A DNA stretch of 64,000 nucleotides, from positions 1-64,000 of the forward strand of contig NZ_MQUS01000024.1 in NCBI RefSeq assembly GCF_001953885.1, written 5' to 3'. The notes under the pieces are model-generated. The model did not search any database. It was not told the DNA's origin and worked only from the letters and a program-made list of their open reading frames with translations. The translations under genes were made by a program, and so were the position numbers. This DNA is from Streptomyces sp. IMTB 2501. GTDB taxonomy: Bacteria; Actinomycetota; Actinomycetes; Streptomycetales; Streptomycetaceae. This document shows positions 40,922-49,376 of this stretch, piece by piece (within the stretch, counting starts at the first letter, position 1; each line of letters starts with the position of its first letter).

Positions 40922-41554
40922 CGGCGAGACGGTGAGGCTCTGCACCGTCACCTTGAACTCGGTGTCCGGGTGATCGATGGCGTAGGAGATCTGGCCGACG
41001 ATCTGGTCCAGTTGGCGCGGGTCCTGGCTGGTGACCAGCGCGGTGGACGCACCCGAGGTCTCGATCGCGAGCACGTGGTGCGGGGAGGCGGTCAGGACGG
41101 ACAGCATGTCGACGAGGAAGAAGATCTCGGCGACGACGGCCGCGCTCCAGATGAAGGTGACGTAGCCGGCGACGCCGGAGTGCTGCTCCCCTCCACCGCC
41201 CAGGGTGAGGGAGGGCACGCTGGGCAGCATCGCGATGAACCCGATGGCCAGTGTCCCGGCGGTGTACCGCAGGAACCGCAGCAGCGCCTCCTTGCGCTTG
41301 GGACGCAGGACGAAGGAGTAGACCCGGGCAATGTTGTGCAGCGGGTACACCGCCGCGCCGATCCACAGGATCCGCTTGCTGACCCGGAGATCGAGCCGCA
41401 TCGGCGCCGGATGCGGCGGCGGCGCGGGAATGTCCGGCATGGGCGGTGCCGTGACGGGCGCGGCGGGCGGCGTGGTGGGTGCGGCGGTCGGCGTCGGAGG
41501 GGGTGCGGGGAGTGGATCCTGGGCCGGGTGTTCGGGTGGCTGGCCGTTCTGCAT
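40853..41554 (-). CDS. DUF6232-like membrane protein ending in the GDNVNMYGG motif
   Basis: A 233-aa protein. An N-terminal Pro/Ala/Thr-rich tail (about 1-50) is followed by LRVSKRILWIGAAVYPLHNI, which I associate with the actinobacterial DUF6232 group. Two membrane helices lie at about 92-112 and 127-150. A cytoplasmic-type domain then runs to about 210 (HHVLAIETSGASTALVTSQD...EFKVTVQSLTV). The protein ends KNYYFGDNVNMYGGSGNVGI then GA. The last residues repeat the N-terminus of the downstream small protein. The start ATG has GGGGGA upstream. Function unknown. Confidence 0.8.
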   Translation of the reverse strand: MQNGQPPEHPAQDPLPAPPPTPTAAPTTPPAAPVTAPPMPDIPAPPPHPAPMRLDLRVSKRILWIGAAVYPLHNIARVYSFVLRPKRKEALLRFLRYTAGTLAIGFIAMLPSVPSLTLGGGGEQHSGVAGYVTFIWSAAVVAEIFFLVDMLSVLTASPHHVLAIETSGASTALVTSQDPRQLDQIVGQISYAIDHPDTEFKVTVQSLTVSPKNYYFGDNVNMYGGSGNVGIGA

Positions 41555-41686
41555 CTGCTTCTGTCCCCCAGAGGTCAGGCGATACCTCGCAACTCAGTGA
41601 CGACCATTAACAACACCCCTGGTGGCGGGATGGCAAGTCGTTGTGTACGGCGAAGCGCCAGCCGAATGGGGGGACTTGATGAAGAC

Positions 41687-42661
41687 TCAGCCGGCGACGC
41701 GCAGCAGCAGCTTGCCGGTGCTCGACCGTCCGCCCATCAGCCGGTGTGCCTCCGCCGCGTCCGCGAGGGCGAACTCGGCCGTCACCGGCAGTGTCACCGC
41801 CCCCTCGGCCGCCTTCGCGAACGCCTGCTGCGACAGCCGGCGCAGCGTGTCCGGCGCACCGGCGGCCAGGGTCAGGATGGAGAAGCCGGCGACCGAGACA
41901 CCGAGCGGGGCGAGCTCCGCCTGGCCCACGCTCCACGGCTCGGCACCGCTCGCGTTGCCGAAGGAGACCAGGCGCCCGAAGACCGCCAGCGAGGCCAGTC
42001 CGGCGCGCAGTGTGTCGCCGCCGACCGGGTCCAGCACCAGGTCGACGCCCCGCCCACCGGTCGCCTCGCGCACCGGCTCCCGGAAGGCGCCGACGAACAC
42101 CTCGTCATAGCCGTGACGCTTGGCGTGGGCGGCCTTCGCGGCCGAGGACACCACGCCGTACACCGCCCCGGCGTCCGCCGCCCGTGCCAGCTGCCCGACC
42201 GCCGTGCCGATGCCGCCCGCCGCGCCCTGTACGAGCACCGACTCACCGGACTGGAGCCGGCCGACGGTGTGGACGAGGGCGTACGCCGTGGGCAGGACCG
42301 CCGGCAGGGTCGCGGCGGTGCGCAGATCCAGTCCGGCGGGGACCGGGAAGACGCTCGTCGCCTCGGCCGCCACCACCTCCGCGTACGCGCCGCCCTGGGT
42401 GAGCGCCACCACCTCCTGGCCGACGGCCAGGTCCGTGACACCGGCGCCGAGCGCACGGACGCGGCCGGAGACCTCCACGCCGGGGACGTACGGCAGCGCG
42501 GGCACCCGGTAGCCGTCCTCGCGTGCCTTCAGATCGGCGAAGTTCACACCGGCGTAGGCCACGTCGATGCTCACCTGGCCGGGGCCCGGCTCCGGCGCCT
42601 CGGCCGTCACCAGCCGCAGCACCTCGGGACCGCCGTACTCCAGGAACTCCACCGCGCGCAT
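41687..42661 (-). CDS. NADPH:quinone reductase-like medium-chain oxidoreductase
   Basis: A 324-aa zinc-free MDR enzyme. The N-domain is MRAVEFLEYGGPEVLRLV with YAGVNFADLKAREDGY. The nucleotide motif is VLVQGAAGGIGTAVGQLA, followed by LDPVGGD. It probably reduces quinones or alpha,beta-unsaturated carbonyls. It is separated by 132 bp from the DUF6232-like gene on the same strand and by 207 bp from the divergent operon at 42869. Confidence 0.92.
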   Translation of the reverse strand: MRAVEFLEYGGPEVLRLVTAEAPEPGPGQVSIDVAYAGVNFADLKAREDGYRVPALPYVPGVEVSGRVRALGAGVTDLAVGQEVVALTQGGAYAEVVAAEATSVFPVPAGLDLRTAATLPAVLPTAYALVHTVGRLQSGESVLVQGAAGGIGTAVGQLARAADAGAVYGVVSSAAKAAHAKRHGYDEVFVGAFREPVREATGGRGVDLVLDPVGGDTLRAGLASLAVFGRLVSFGNASGAEPWSVGQAELAPLGVSVAGFSILTLAAGAPDTLRRLSQQAFAKAAEGAVTLPVTAEFALADAAEAHRLMGGRSSTGKLLLRVAG

Positions 42662-42868
42662 GCCCTACCCCCGACTCCACTCAAGTGTTCAACCGAAAGC
42701 CAACACTCACCAGTGTGCGGCAGTTTCGCCGTGCCGGGGGACGGACCATCGGGTTCCGTTTTTCTCTGGCACAGCTTCACATTCCGTTCAGTCAACGTTG
42801 GTTGGTCGTTTCGTCCGGCGGCGTCCGGGGATCGGACGATCCTGTCCCCGCTGACGCAGGAGACACGG

Positions 42869-44143
42869 GTGGCCCCAGACAGAGCCGAGACCGACAGACC
42901 CCGTCAGAGCGGCGAGCCGCGCCTGAAGGTCGGCGCCCCCGCCGTCGTGCCCCCGCCGCGATCCCGGGCACGCCGACTGATCCCGCGCCTCGTCGCGGCC
43001 GTCACCGCCCTGTGCGCGATCGTCGTCCTCGCCCAGGGGCACGCCGGTCTGCCCTTCGAGCGGATCGTCACGATCGAGGCCAAGATGGCCTCCAAGGCCG
43101 ACTACTTCGAGGACCCGGAGGTCCAGCGGCTGCTGATGCGCCACGGCTTCCGGGTGCACATCACCCGCATAGGGTCGAGGGGCATCGCCACCCAGCGCTA
43201 CGACGGCTACGACGTCGTCTTCCCGTCCGGGCAGCCCGCCGCCGACCTGATCACCAGGAAACGCGCGGCCGAGGGCCACCCGACGACCACCTACCGCCCC
43301 TTCGTCAGCCCGATCGTGCTCGGCACCTACCGCGAGTACGCCGAGACGCTCCAGGACGCCGGGATCGCCACCCCGTTACCGGGCGCACCGGCCGGGCAGC
43401 AGCCCCTCTACTTCACGCTGAACATGGAGAAGTTCCTGCAGGCGACCGCCGACGGCGTCCGCTGGGACGGACTGAAGATCTCCCGGCACGGCATCCACAA
43501 CGGCAACAAGGTGCTCGCCCAGACCTCCGACATCTGCGATGCCAACTCCGCCGGAACGTATCTGGGCCTCGTCTCCTACGTGTGGAACCACGACAACATC
43601 CCGCAGAGCCCGGCCGAGGCGACCCGCTTCGCCGAGCGGATAAGGCTCCTCCTCAACGACCAGGGCATGCCGTCCTCGGAGAAGAACGAGACGTACGTCT
43701 CGGCCGAGGGCAAGAGCATCGCCCCCATCGCGGTGATCTACGAGCACCAGTTCCTGGCCCACCAGATCGCCGCCCGGGCCGACACCGGGCACATCGACAG
43801 CGAACGGGTGCTGCTCTACCCGTCGGCGCGTTTCGTCACCGAGCCCCAGCTCATCGCCCTGACCCCCGCCGGCGACCGGCTCGGCGCCCTGATCACGACG
43901 GATCCGGCCCTGCAGAAGCGGGCGATGGAGCTGGGCTTCCGGGTCCGGGACGCCCAGGGCGACGAGGCCACCAGCGACGCGCTGACCCAGTTCCTGCGGG
44001 AGCGGCACATCCAGGTACCGGTCCTGTCGGCCGACGACACCAAGGCGGTACTGCCCCGGCTCGACCTGCTGGAGCAGATGATCGAGAGCGTCGCCGACTG
44101 CGCCCCGGTTTCCCAGCCGGCGACCGACGGGGGCGCGCCATGA
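42869..44143 (+). CDS. Membrane-anchored substrate-binding-like protein (first gene of the VWA operon)
   Basis: A 424-aa protein. GTG 42869 has AGGAG at 6 nt. A basic cytoplasmic N-terminus (about 1-36) leads to one membrane helix (about 37-57, LIPRLVAAVTALCAIVVLA) and a large extracytoplasmic region. VTIEAKMASKADYFEDPEVQ and GYDVVFPSGQPAADLI look like the first lobe of a periplasmic-binding fold. Codon 170 is TTA (43376-43378), so translation probably depends on bldA tRNA. Its stop overlaps the next start (ATGA). Ligand and function unknown. Confidence 0.75.
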   Translation: MAPDRAETDRPRQSGEPRLKVGAPAVVPPPRSRARRLIPRLVAAVTALCAIVVLAQGHAGLPFERIVTIEAKMASKADYFEDPEVQRLLMRHGFRVHITRIGSRGIATQRYDGYDVVFPSGQPAADLITRKRAAEGHPTTTYRPFVSPIVLGTYREYAETLQDAGIATPLPGAPAGQQPLYFTLNMEKFLQATADGVRWDGLKISRHGIHNGNKVLAQTSDICDANSAGTYLGLVSYVWNHDNIPQSPAEATRFAERIRLLLNDQGMPSSEKNETYVSAEGKSIAPIAVIYEHQFLAHQIAARADTGHIDSERVLLYPSARFVTEPQLIALTPAGDRLGALITTDPALQKRAMELGFRVRDAQGDEATSDALTQFLRERHIQVPVLSADDTKAVLPRLDLLEQMIESVADCAPVSQPATDGGAP

Positions 44144-44180
44144 CGCCCCGCGACCGACGGGGACGCACCATGACGGCCCG
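44121..44180 (+). repeat. 30-bp tandem duplication carrying the start codon of the VWA gene
   Basis: CGACCGACGGGGGCGCGCCA continuing TGACGCCCCG (44121-44150) is followed directly by CGACCGACGGGGACGCACCA continuing TGACGGCCCG (44151-44180). The copies agree at 27 of 30 bases. Each contains a G-rich Shine-Dalgarno and an ATG in the same frame (44140 and 44170). Confidence 0.9.
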
Positions 44181-45759
44181 CGCTCTCCCCCTGGCCCTCT
44201 GCCTGGCCCTGCTCGCCGCACTGGTCTCCTGCTCCGGTGGTGGCGGCCCGGATACCTCCCTGCACGTCCTGGCCAGCGACGAACTCACCGACATGAAGCC
44301 GCTGTTGGACCAGCTCACGAAGGACACCGGGGTCCGCCTGGACATCGACTACGAGCCGACCAACGACGCCGGCGACACCCTGCTCACCGGCCGCCACTCC
44401 TACGACCTGGCCTGGCTCTCCTCCGACCGCTACTTCCGGCTGAAGGCCAAGAAGGCCGCCCGCGGGACCCACCCGGCCGCCGTCGCGCAGAGCACCTCGA
44501 TCATGCGCTCCCCGGTCGTCGTCGGCCTCACCGGGGACGTGGCCCGGCAACTGCGCGACAAGGCCCCCGGCGGCCGTCTCTCCTGGGCGGACATCGCCGA
44601 CGCGGCCGCCACCGGCACCGTGCGCTTCGGCATGGCCGACCCCCGGCACAGCAACAGCGGCCTGGCCGCGCTGGTCGGTGTCGCCACCGCCGCCGCCGGC
44701 ACCGGCAGCGCGCTGCGCCCCACGGACGTCAGCTGCGACCGGCTGCGCGGCTTCCGCTCCGGCCAGACCCTGACCGCCGAGAGCTCCCACGCCCTGCTGG
44801 ACGCCTTCGCCGCCCGGCCGGGCCGTACCAACGCGCTGATCACCTATGAGTCCGAACTGCTCACCCTGAACGCCTCCGGCCGGCTGAAGCAGCCCCTTCA
44901 GATCGTCCACCCCGCCGACGGCATGGTCCTGTCCGACTACCCGCTGCTGCTGCTCGACCCGGCCCGCCGCGCCGCCTACGACCGCGTGGTGGCCTGGCTC
45001 ACCGGGACCGGTCACCAGCGGGACATCATGCGCCGGACCCTGCGCCGCCCGGTCAGCACCGCCGTCCCCCGTGACCCCCGGCTCGCCGCCCCGCTGGACA
45101 ACGCGCTGTACTTCCCGGACGACCCGGCCGTCCTCGACCGGCTTCTCGCCGACTACGGCGACCCCCGGCGGCGCGTCGCCGACCAGGTGATCTTCCTGCT
45201 CGACTTCTCCACCTCGATGCGCGGCGCCCGTACGACCGCGCTGCGCGCCGCGTTCGCCTCGCTCAGCGGCGCGGACTCCTCCGCCACGGCCAAGTTCGTC
45301 CGCTTCTACCAGGGTGAACGGCTCACCGTCGTCCGCTTCGGCGGCCGCCCGCTGGCCGAACGCACGGTCACCGTGCGCCGCCCGGCCGACCTCACCGCCC
45401 TCACGGACTTCGTCGCCGACGGCGGCTACGACGACGCGACGGCCGTCTGGTCCGCCCTGGACCACGGCTACGGCACCGCCGAGCAGACCCTGCGCGCGGA
45501 CCCGGGCCGCACGGTGTCCCTCGTGCTGATGACCGACGGCGAGAACAACGCGGGCATCGACCGCGCCGCCTTCGTCAGCCGCTACCGGGCCCGCCCCGCC
45601 GAGGTCCGCGCCGTGCCCACGTACCCCGTCCACTTCGGCGAGGCCGACGCGGCCGAACTCCGCGCGGTCGCCGCGCTGACCGGCGGCCGCATGGTCGACG
45701 CCGCCGCCCCCGACTCGTCCCTGTCCACCGCGTTCAAGGAGATCCGTGGCTGTTCTTGA
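44140..45759 (+). CDS. Lipoprotein with substrate-binding-like and VWA domains
   Basis: Up to 539 aa. Two in-frame ATGs, 44140 and 44170, come from a 30-bp duplication. The first overlaps the upstream stop; the second has GGGGA at 6 nt and gives a compact signal peptide, TARALPLALCLALLAALVSC, with the lipobox LVSC. Residues about 30-330 resemble an extracellular solute-binding protein (LHVLASDELTDMKPLLDQL, YDLAWLSSDRYF). From about 345 there is a von Willebrand A domain with the MIDAS DxSxS (FLLDFSTSMRG), a likely threonine near DATAVW, and LMTDGEN. VWA domains bind metal and partner proteins. It overlaps the next gene by 14 bp. Confidence 0.82.
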   Translation: MTPRDRRGRTMTARALPLALCLALLAALVSCSGGGGPDTSLHVLASDELTDMKPLLDQLTKDTGVRLDIDYEPTNDAGDTLLTGRHSYDLAWLSSDRYFRLKAKKAARGTHPAAVAQSTSIMRSPVVVGLTGDVARQLRDKAPGGRLSWADIADAAATGTVRFGMADPRHSNSGLAALVGVATAAAGTGSALRPTDVSCDRLRGFRSGQTLTAESSHALLDAFAARPGRTNALITYESELLTLNASGRLKQPLQIVHPADGMVLSDYPLLLLDPARRAAYDRVVAWLTGTGHQRDIMRRTLRRPVSTAVPRDPRLAAPLDNALYFPDDPAVLDRLLADYGDPRRRVADQVIFLLDFSTSMRGARTTALRAAFASLSGADSSATAKFVRFYQGERLTVVRFGGRPLAERTVTVRRPADLTALTDFVADGGYDDATAVWSALDHGYGTAEQTLRADPGRTVSLVLMTDGENNAGIDRAAFVSRYRARPAEVRAVPTYPVHFGEADAAELRAVAALTGGRMVDAAAPDSSLSTAFKEIRGCS

Positions 45760-46525
45760 CGGCACCTGGTGGAGCGTCTGGTGGGGCGCGATGGTGTGGT
45801 GGCTGGCCGCCTTCGCCGGTCTCCTCGTGCTGGCCGCGCTGGCGCTGCGCCGTGGCCTGGGCCGGCTCGGCAGGCCGGCCGAGGACCCCAGCTACCAGCC
45901 CCTGTACCTCGACAACGACGCGGTCATGGGCCTGTACAAGATGGGCAACTACAAGTCGGCGATGCGCAGGGAGGTCGAGGAGCGGCGGATGCGCAACGCC
46001 GGTTGCCTGGCGGCGATTCCCCTGCTGTCCCTGCTGTTCAAGGTGACCAGCGGCAGCAGCACCGAGGTGGTCGCCAAGTACGTGGAGAGCAGCGAGCCGA
46101 TATCGGTGATCGGTCTGCTGCTGTCCGTCCTGCGGCGCAAGGACGCCCTGGTCGAGGTGGAGCTGGGACGGAACTCAGGGACCGTCACACCGAACCATGT
46201 GCTGAGCCGGAAGCTGGCCGGCTCCGGCGCGCCCGCCGGTGTCGCCCAGGTGGTGGTGCTCACCGAGATCGGCGAGTTCGTCATGGTCACCGGCCGGTTC
46301 GAGGCCGTGGCCGCGCAGGGGGAGACCCTGGTGATGCGGGCCCCCTACGGGGACGGGGAGTCCGCCGCGCATCTGCGGGTCGTCATGCGCGGCGACGGGC
46401 TGCGCAGACCCGACCGGAAGCTGCCCGGCGGCCAGTTCCCGGCCCACTGCCTGGGCAAGGTGACGAGCTGGGACCCCGAGGCCCGCGAGAGCGTGCTGGA
46501 GTACCCCATCGCGGTGTTCCTCTGA
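45746..46525 (+). CDS. Membrane protein of unknown function, third gene of the VWA operon
   Basis: A 259-aa protein starting inside the previous gene at GTG 45746, preceded by AAGGAG at 4 nt. A Trp-rich N-terminus and one membrane helix (about 8-36, WWGAMVWWLAAFAGLLVLAA) are followed by DNDAVMGLYKMGNYKSAMRR, a second hydrophobic stretch (CLAAIPLLSLLF, about 88-100) and a strand-rich C-terminal domain with FVMVTGRFEAVAAQGETLVM and ESVLEYPIAVFL. I recognise no family. Overlap with the VWA gene indicates a stoichiometric partner. Confidence 0.7.
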   Translation: MAVLDGTWWSVWWGAMVWWLAAFAGLLVLAALALRRGLGRLGRPAEDPSYQPLYLDNDAVMGLYKMGNYKSAMRREVEERRMRNAGCLAAIPLLSLLFKVTSGSSTEVVAKYVESSEPISVIGLLLSVLRRKDALVEVELGRNSGTVTPNHVLSRKLAGSGAPAGVAQVVVLTEIGEFVMVTGRFEAVAAQGETLVMRAPYGDGESAAHLRVVMRGDGLRRPDRKLPGGQFPAHCLGKVTSWDPEARESVLEYPIAVFL

Positions 46526-46531
46526 GCCGGG

Positions 46532-46855
46532 TCAGTCGCCCTTGGGATCGTCCGTGTCACGCGAGTTGGTGTCCAGGGACTTGAGGAACTCGGGGTTGTC
46601 GTCGGGGGCGACCCAGCGCGCGGGCGCGTCCCGGTGCCGTTCCGGCGTGCCGGAGCCGTCCGCGGACGCCTGCCGCACCCGGCCGGTGATCAGCCAGGCG
46701 ACCGGTCCGACCAGCACCTCGCCGAAGAGCAGGATGATGACGACCCACGCCAGCTTCGGCAGATGCCGCACCTCTTCCTCGGGCGTGTTCAGACAGTCCA
46801 CGAAAGCGTAGATCCACAGGGCCAGGACCAGCAGGAACGGCAGATACCTGAGCAT
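46532..46855 (-). CDS. PLDc_N-type small membrane protein
   Basis: A 107-aa protein from the ATG at 46853-46855 with GGGGGA upstream. Two membrane helices (LRYLPFLLVLALWIYAFVDC and WVVIILLFGEVLVGPVAWLI) frame the PLDc_N signature LNTPEEEVRHLPKLAW. The C-terminal half is hydrophilic (RHRDAPARWVAPDDNPEFLK). This domain precedes cardiolipin synthases but often stands alone in actinobacteria, where its role is unknown. It is convergent with the VWA operon. Confidence 0.88.
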   Translation of the reverse strand: MLRYLPFLLVLALWIYAFVDCLNTPEEEVRHLPKLAWVVIILLFGEVLVGPVAWLITGRVRQASADGSGTPERHRDAPARWVAPDDNPEFLKSLDTNSRDTDDPKGD

Positions 46856-46970
46856 GACGTGCGATCCCCCGACAATTGAGACGGCCTCGGTGACCGAGCC
46901 AGAGTAGCGGCGGCGGCACTTCCCAGGGGCGGCGCCGGGACAAAGCGGGCCGTCGGCGATACTTGACGGC

Positions 46971-48422
46971 ATGGCTTACGACGATCTTCGCTCCCTGCTG
47001 AGGGCGCTGGAGCGCGAGGGCGACCTCAAGCGCATCAAGGCCGAGGTCGACCCTTTTCTGGAAGTCGGGGAGATCGTCGACCGGGTGCAGAAGTCCGGCG
47101 GCCCGGCGCTGCTCTTCGAGAACGTGAAGGGCTCGGCGATGCCCCTCGCGATGAACGTCTTCGGCACCGACCGCCGCCTGCTGAAGGCGCTGGGCCTGAA
47201 GTCGTACGGCGAGATCTCCGAGAAGATCGGCGGCCTGCTGCGGCCCGAGCTTCCGCACGGCTTCGTCGGCGTCCGCGAGGCCTTCGGGAAGCTCGGCGCG
47301 ATGGCCCATGTGCCGCCGAGGAAGATCAAAGAGGCTCCGGTGCAGGAGGTCGTCCTGCACGGCGACGAGGTCGACCTGGACCGGCTCCCGGCGCTGTTCA
47401 CCTGGCCCCAGGACGGCGGCTCCTTCTTCAATCTGGGGCTGACGCACACCAAGGACCCCGAGACCGGCATCCGCAACCTGGGCCTGTACCGCCTCCAGCG
47501 CCACGACAGGCGCACCATCGGCATGCACTGGCAGATCCACAAGGACAGCCGCAACCACTACCAGGTGGCGGCCCGGCGCGGAGAGCGTCTCCCGGTCGCC
47601 ATCGCCTTCGGCTGCCCGCCCGCCGTCACCTACGCCTCCACCGCCCCGCTCCCCGGCGACATCGACGAGTACCTGTTCGCCGGGCTCCTCGCGGGCAAGC
47701 GGATCGAGATGGTCGACTGCAAGACGGTCCCGCTGCAGGTCCCGGCGAACGCCGAGGTCGTCCTGGAAGGCTGGCTGGAGCCGGGCGAGATGCTGCCCGA
47801 GGGCCCCTTCGGCGACCACACCGGCTTCTACACCCCGCAGGAGCCGTTCCCGGCGCTGAAGATCGACTGCGTGACGATGCGCAGGCGCCCGCTGCTCCAG
47901 TCGATCGTCGTGGGCAGGCCCCCCACGGAGGACGGCCCGCTCGGCCGCGCCACGGAACGCTTCTTCCTCCCCCTGCTCAAGATCATCGTCCCGGACATCG
48001 TGGACTACCACCTGCCCGAGGCCGGCGGCTTCCACAACTGCGCGATCGTCTCGATCGACAAAAAGTACCCGAAGCACGCGCAGAAGGTGATGCACGCGAT
48101 CTGGGGGGCGCACATGATGTCCCTGACCAAGCTGATCGTGGTCGTGGACGCCGACTGCGACGTGCACGATCTGCACGAGGTCGCCTGGCGGGCCCTCGGC
48201 AACACCGACTACGCCCGCGACCTCACGGTCGTGGAAGGCCCCGTCGACCACCTGGACCACGCCTCCTACCAGCAGTTCTGGGGCGGCAAGGCGGGTATCG
48301 ACGCCACGAAGAAGTGGCCGGAGGAGGGCTACACCCGGGACGGGGGCTGGCCGGACATGGTCCTGCCGGACCCGGATACGGCGGCGAAGGTCGACCGCCG
48401 CTGGAAGGAGTACGGCCTGTGA
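46971..48422 (+). CDS. mqnL: Menaquinone biosynthesis decarboxylase, UbiD family
   Basis: A 483-aa prenylated-FMN-dependent decarboxylase acting late in the futalosine route to menaquinone. UbiD-family segments: DDLRSLLRALEREGDLKRIK, SGGPALLFENVKGSAMPLA, HKDSRNHYQVA, EGPFGDHTGFYTPQEPFP and DYHLPEAGGFHN. ATG 46971 lacks an obvious Shine-Dalgarno. The stop overlaps the mqnP start (GTGA), and the cofactor-making UbiX homologue is two genes downstream. Confidence 0.93.
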   Translation: MAYDDLRSLLRALEREGDLKRIKAEVDPFLEVGEIVDRVQKSGGPALLFENVKGSAMPLAMNVFGTDRRLLKALGLKSYGEISEKIGGLLRPELPHGFVGVREAFGKLGAMAHVPPRKIKEAPVQEVVLHGDEVDLDRLPALFTWPQDGGSFFNLGLTHTKDPETGIRNLGLYRLQRHDRRTIGMHWQIHKDSRNHYQVAARRGERLPVAIAFGCPPAVTYASTAPLPGDIDEYLFAGLLAGKRIEMVDCKTVPLQVPANAEVVLEGWLEPGEMLPEGPFGDHTGFYTPQEPFPALKIDCVTMRRRPLLQSIVVGRPPTEDGPLGRATERFFLPLLKIIVPDIVDYHLPEAGGFHNCAIVSIDKKYPKHAQKVMHAIWGAHMMSLTKLIVVVDADCDVHDLHEVAWRALGNTDYARDLTVVEGPVDHLDHASYQQFWGGKAGIDATKKWPEEGYTRDGGWPDMVLPDPDTAAKVDRRWKEYGL

Positions 48423-49321
48423 GCAGCGCCTCCGCCGCGATCCCCCAGCCGGGACGCACCAAGGCCTTCCTGCGTCTGGTGATGATCGAGCACTCGGTCT
48501 TCGCCCTGCCCTTCGCGTACATCGCCTCGCTGACGGCGATGTACGAGTGGGACAAGAACATCCACTGGGTACGGCTGCTGCTGGTCACCGTCTGCATGGT
48601 CGGCCTGCGTACGTTCGCGATGGCGGTCAACCGGATCATCGACCGCGAGATCGACGCCCGCAACCCCCGTACGGCGCACCGGGAACTGGTGACCGGCGCG
48701 ATGTCGGTGCGGCACGCCTGGACGGGCGCCCTGATCGCCCTGGTGATCTTCCTGTGCGCGGCGGCCCTCCTGAACCCGCTGTGCCTGGCCCTGGCCCCGG
48801 TCGCGGTCATCCCGATGGTGGTCTACCCCTACGGCAAACGGTTCACGAACTTCCCGCAGGCGATCCTCGGTCTCGCCCAGGCGATGGGCCCGATCGGCGG
48901 CTGGCTCGCGATCTCCGGGACCTGGTCCTGGGACGCGGTGATCCTCGGCCTCGCCGTCGGCATCTGGATCGGCGGCTTCGACCTGATCTACGCCTGCCAG
49001 GACGTGGAGACCGACCGCGAGACCGGCGTCATGTCGGTCCCGGCCCGCTTCGGCATCCCGGCCGCGATCTGGGGCGCGCGGGCCTGCCACACCCTCACGA
49101 CGGCCCTGTTCGTCTGGTACGGGCTGACCACCCATGCCGGCGCGTTCTTCTGGCTGGGCCTGCTGATCGTCGCGGGCGCCTTCCTCTACGAACACCGCAT
49201 CGTCCGCCCCCACGACCTGTCCCGCCTCAACCGCGCCTTCTTCTCGGTCAACGGCTTCATCGGCATTGCCCTGTTCGTGTGCGCTCTGCTGGACCTGCTG
49301 GTTCGGGGTCTGAGGCTCTGA
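48419..49321 (+). CDS. mqnP: Menaquinone biosynthesis prenyltransferase, UbiA family
   Basis: A 300-aa polytopic membrane enzyme with about eight or nine helices that prenylates the aromatic precursor of menaquinone. The two Asp-rich metal/diphosphate motifs are NRIIDREIDARNPRT and YACQDVETDRETG. GTG 48419 overlaps the mqnL stop by four bases. The family usually acts on a soluble carboxylated naphthoate made by earlier Mqn enzymes. Confidence 0.95.
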   Translation: MSSASAAIPQPGRTKAFLRLVMIEHSVFALPFAYIASLTAMYEWDKNIHWVRLLLVTVCMVGLRTFAMAVNRIIDREIDARNPRTAHRELVTGAMSVRHAWTGALIALVIFLCAAALLNPLCLALAPVAVIPMVVYPYGKRFTNFPQAILGLAQAMGPIGGWLAISGTWSWDAVILGLAVGIWIGGFDLIYACQDVETDRETGVMSVPARFGIPAAIWGARACHTLTTALFVWYGLTTHAGAFFWLGLLIVAGAFLYEHRIVRPHDLSRLNRAFFSVNGFIGIALFVCALLDLLVRGLRL

Positions 49322-49376
49322 GGCGCTGTACGCCACCCGGCCTGAACAGTCCCCGACCCACCGGTACGCTCAAGGT

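Noticed and set aside
40970..42868. N-terminal extension of the binding-protein-like gene over several other genes
   Set aside because: The frame happens to be open, but GTG 42869 has a good Shine-Dalgarno and the extension is antisense to the DUF6232-like and quinone reductase genes.
42869..46525. An ABC transporter operon
   Set aside because: There are binding-protein-like domains but no permease or ATP-binding subunit.
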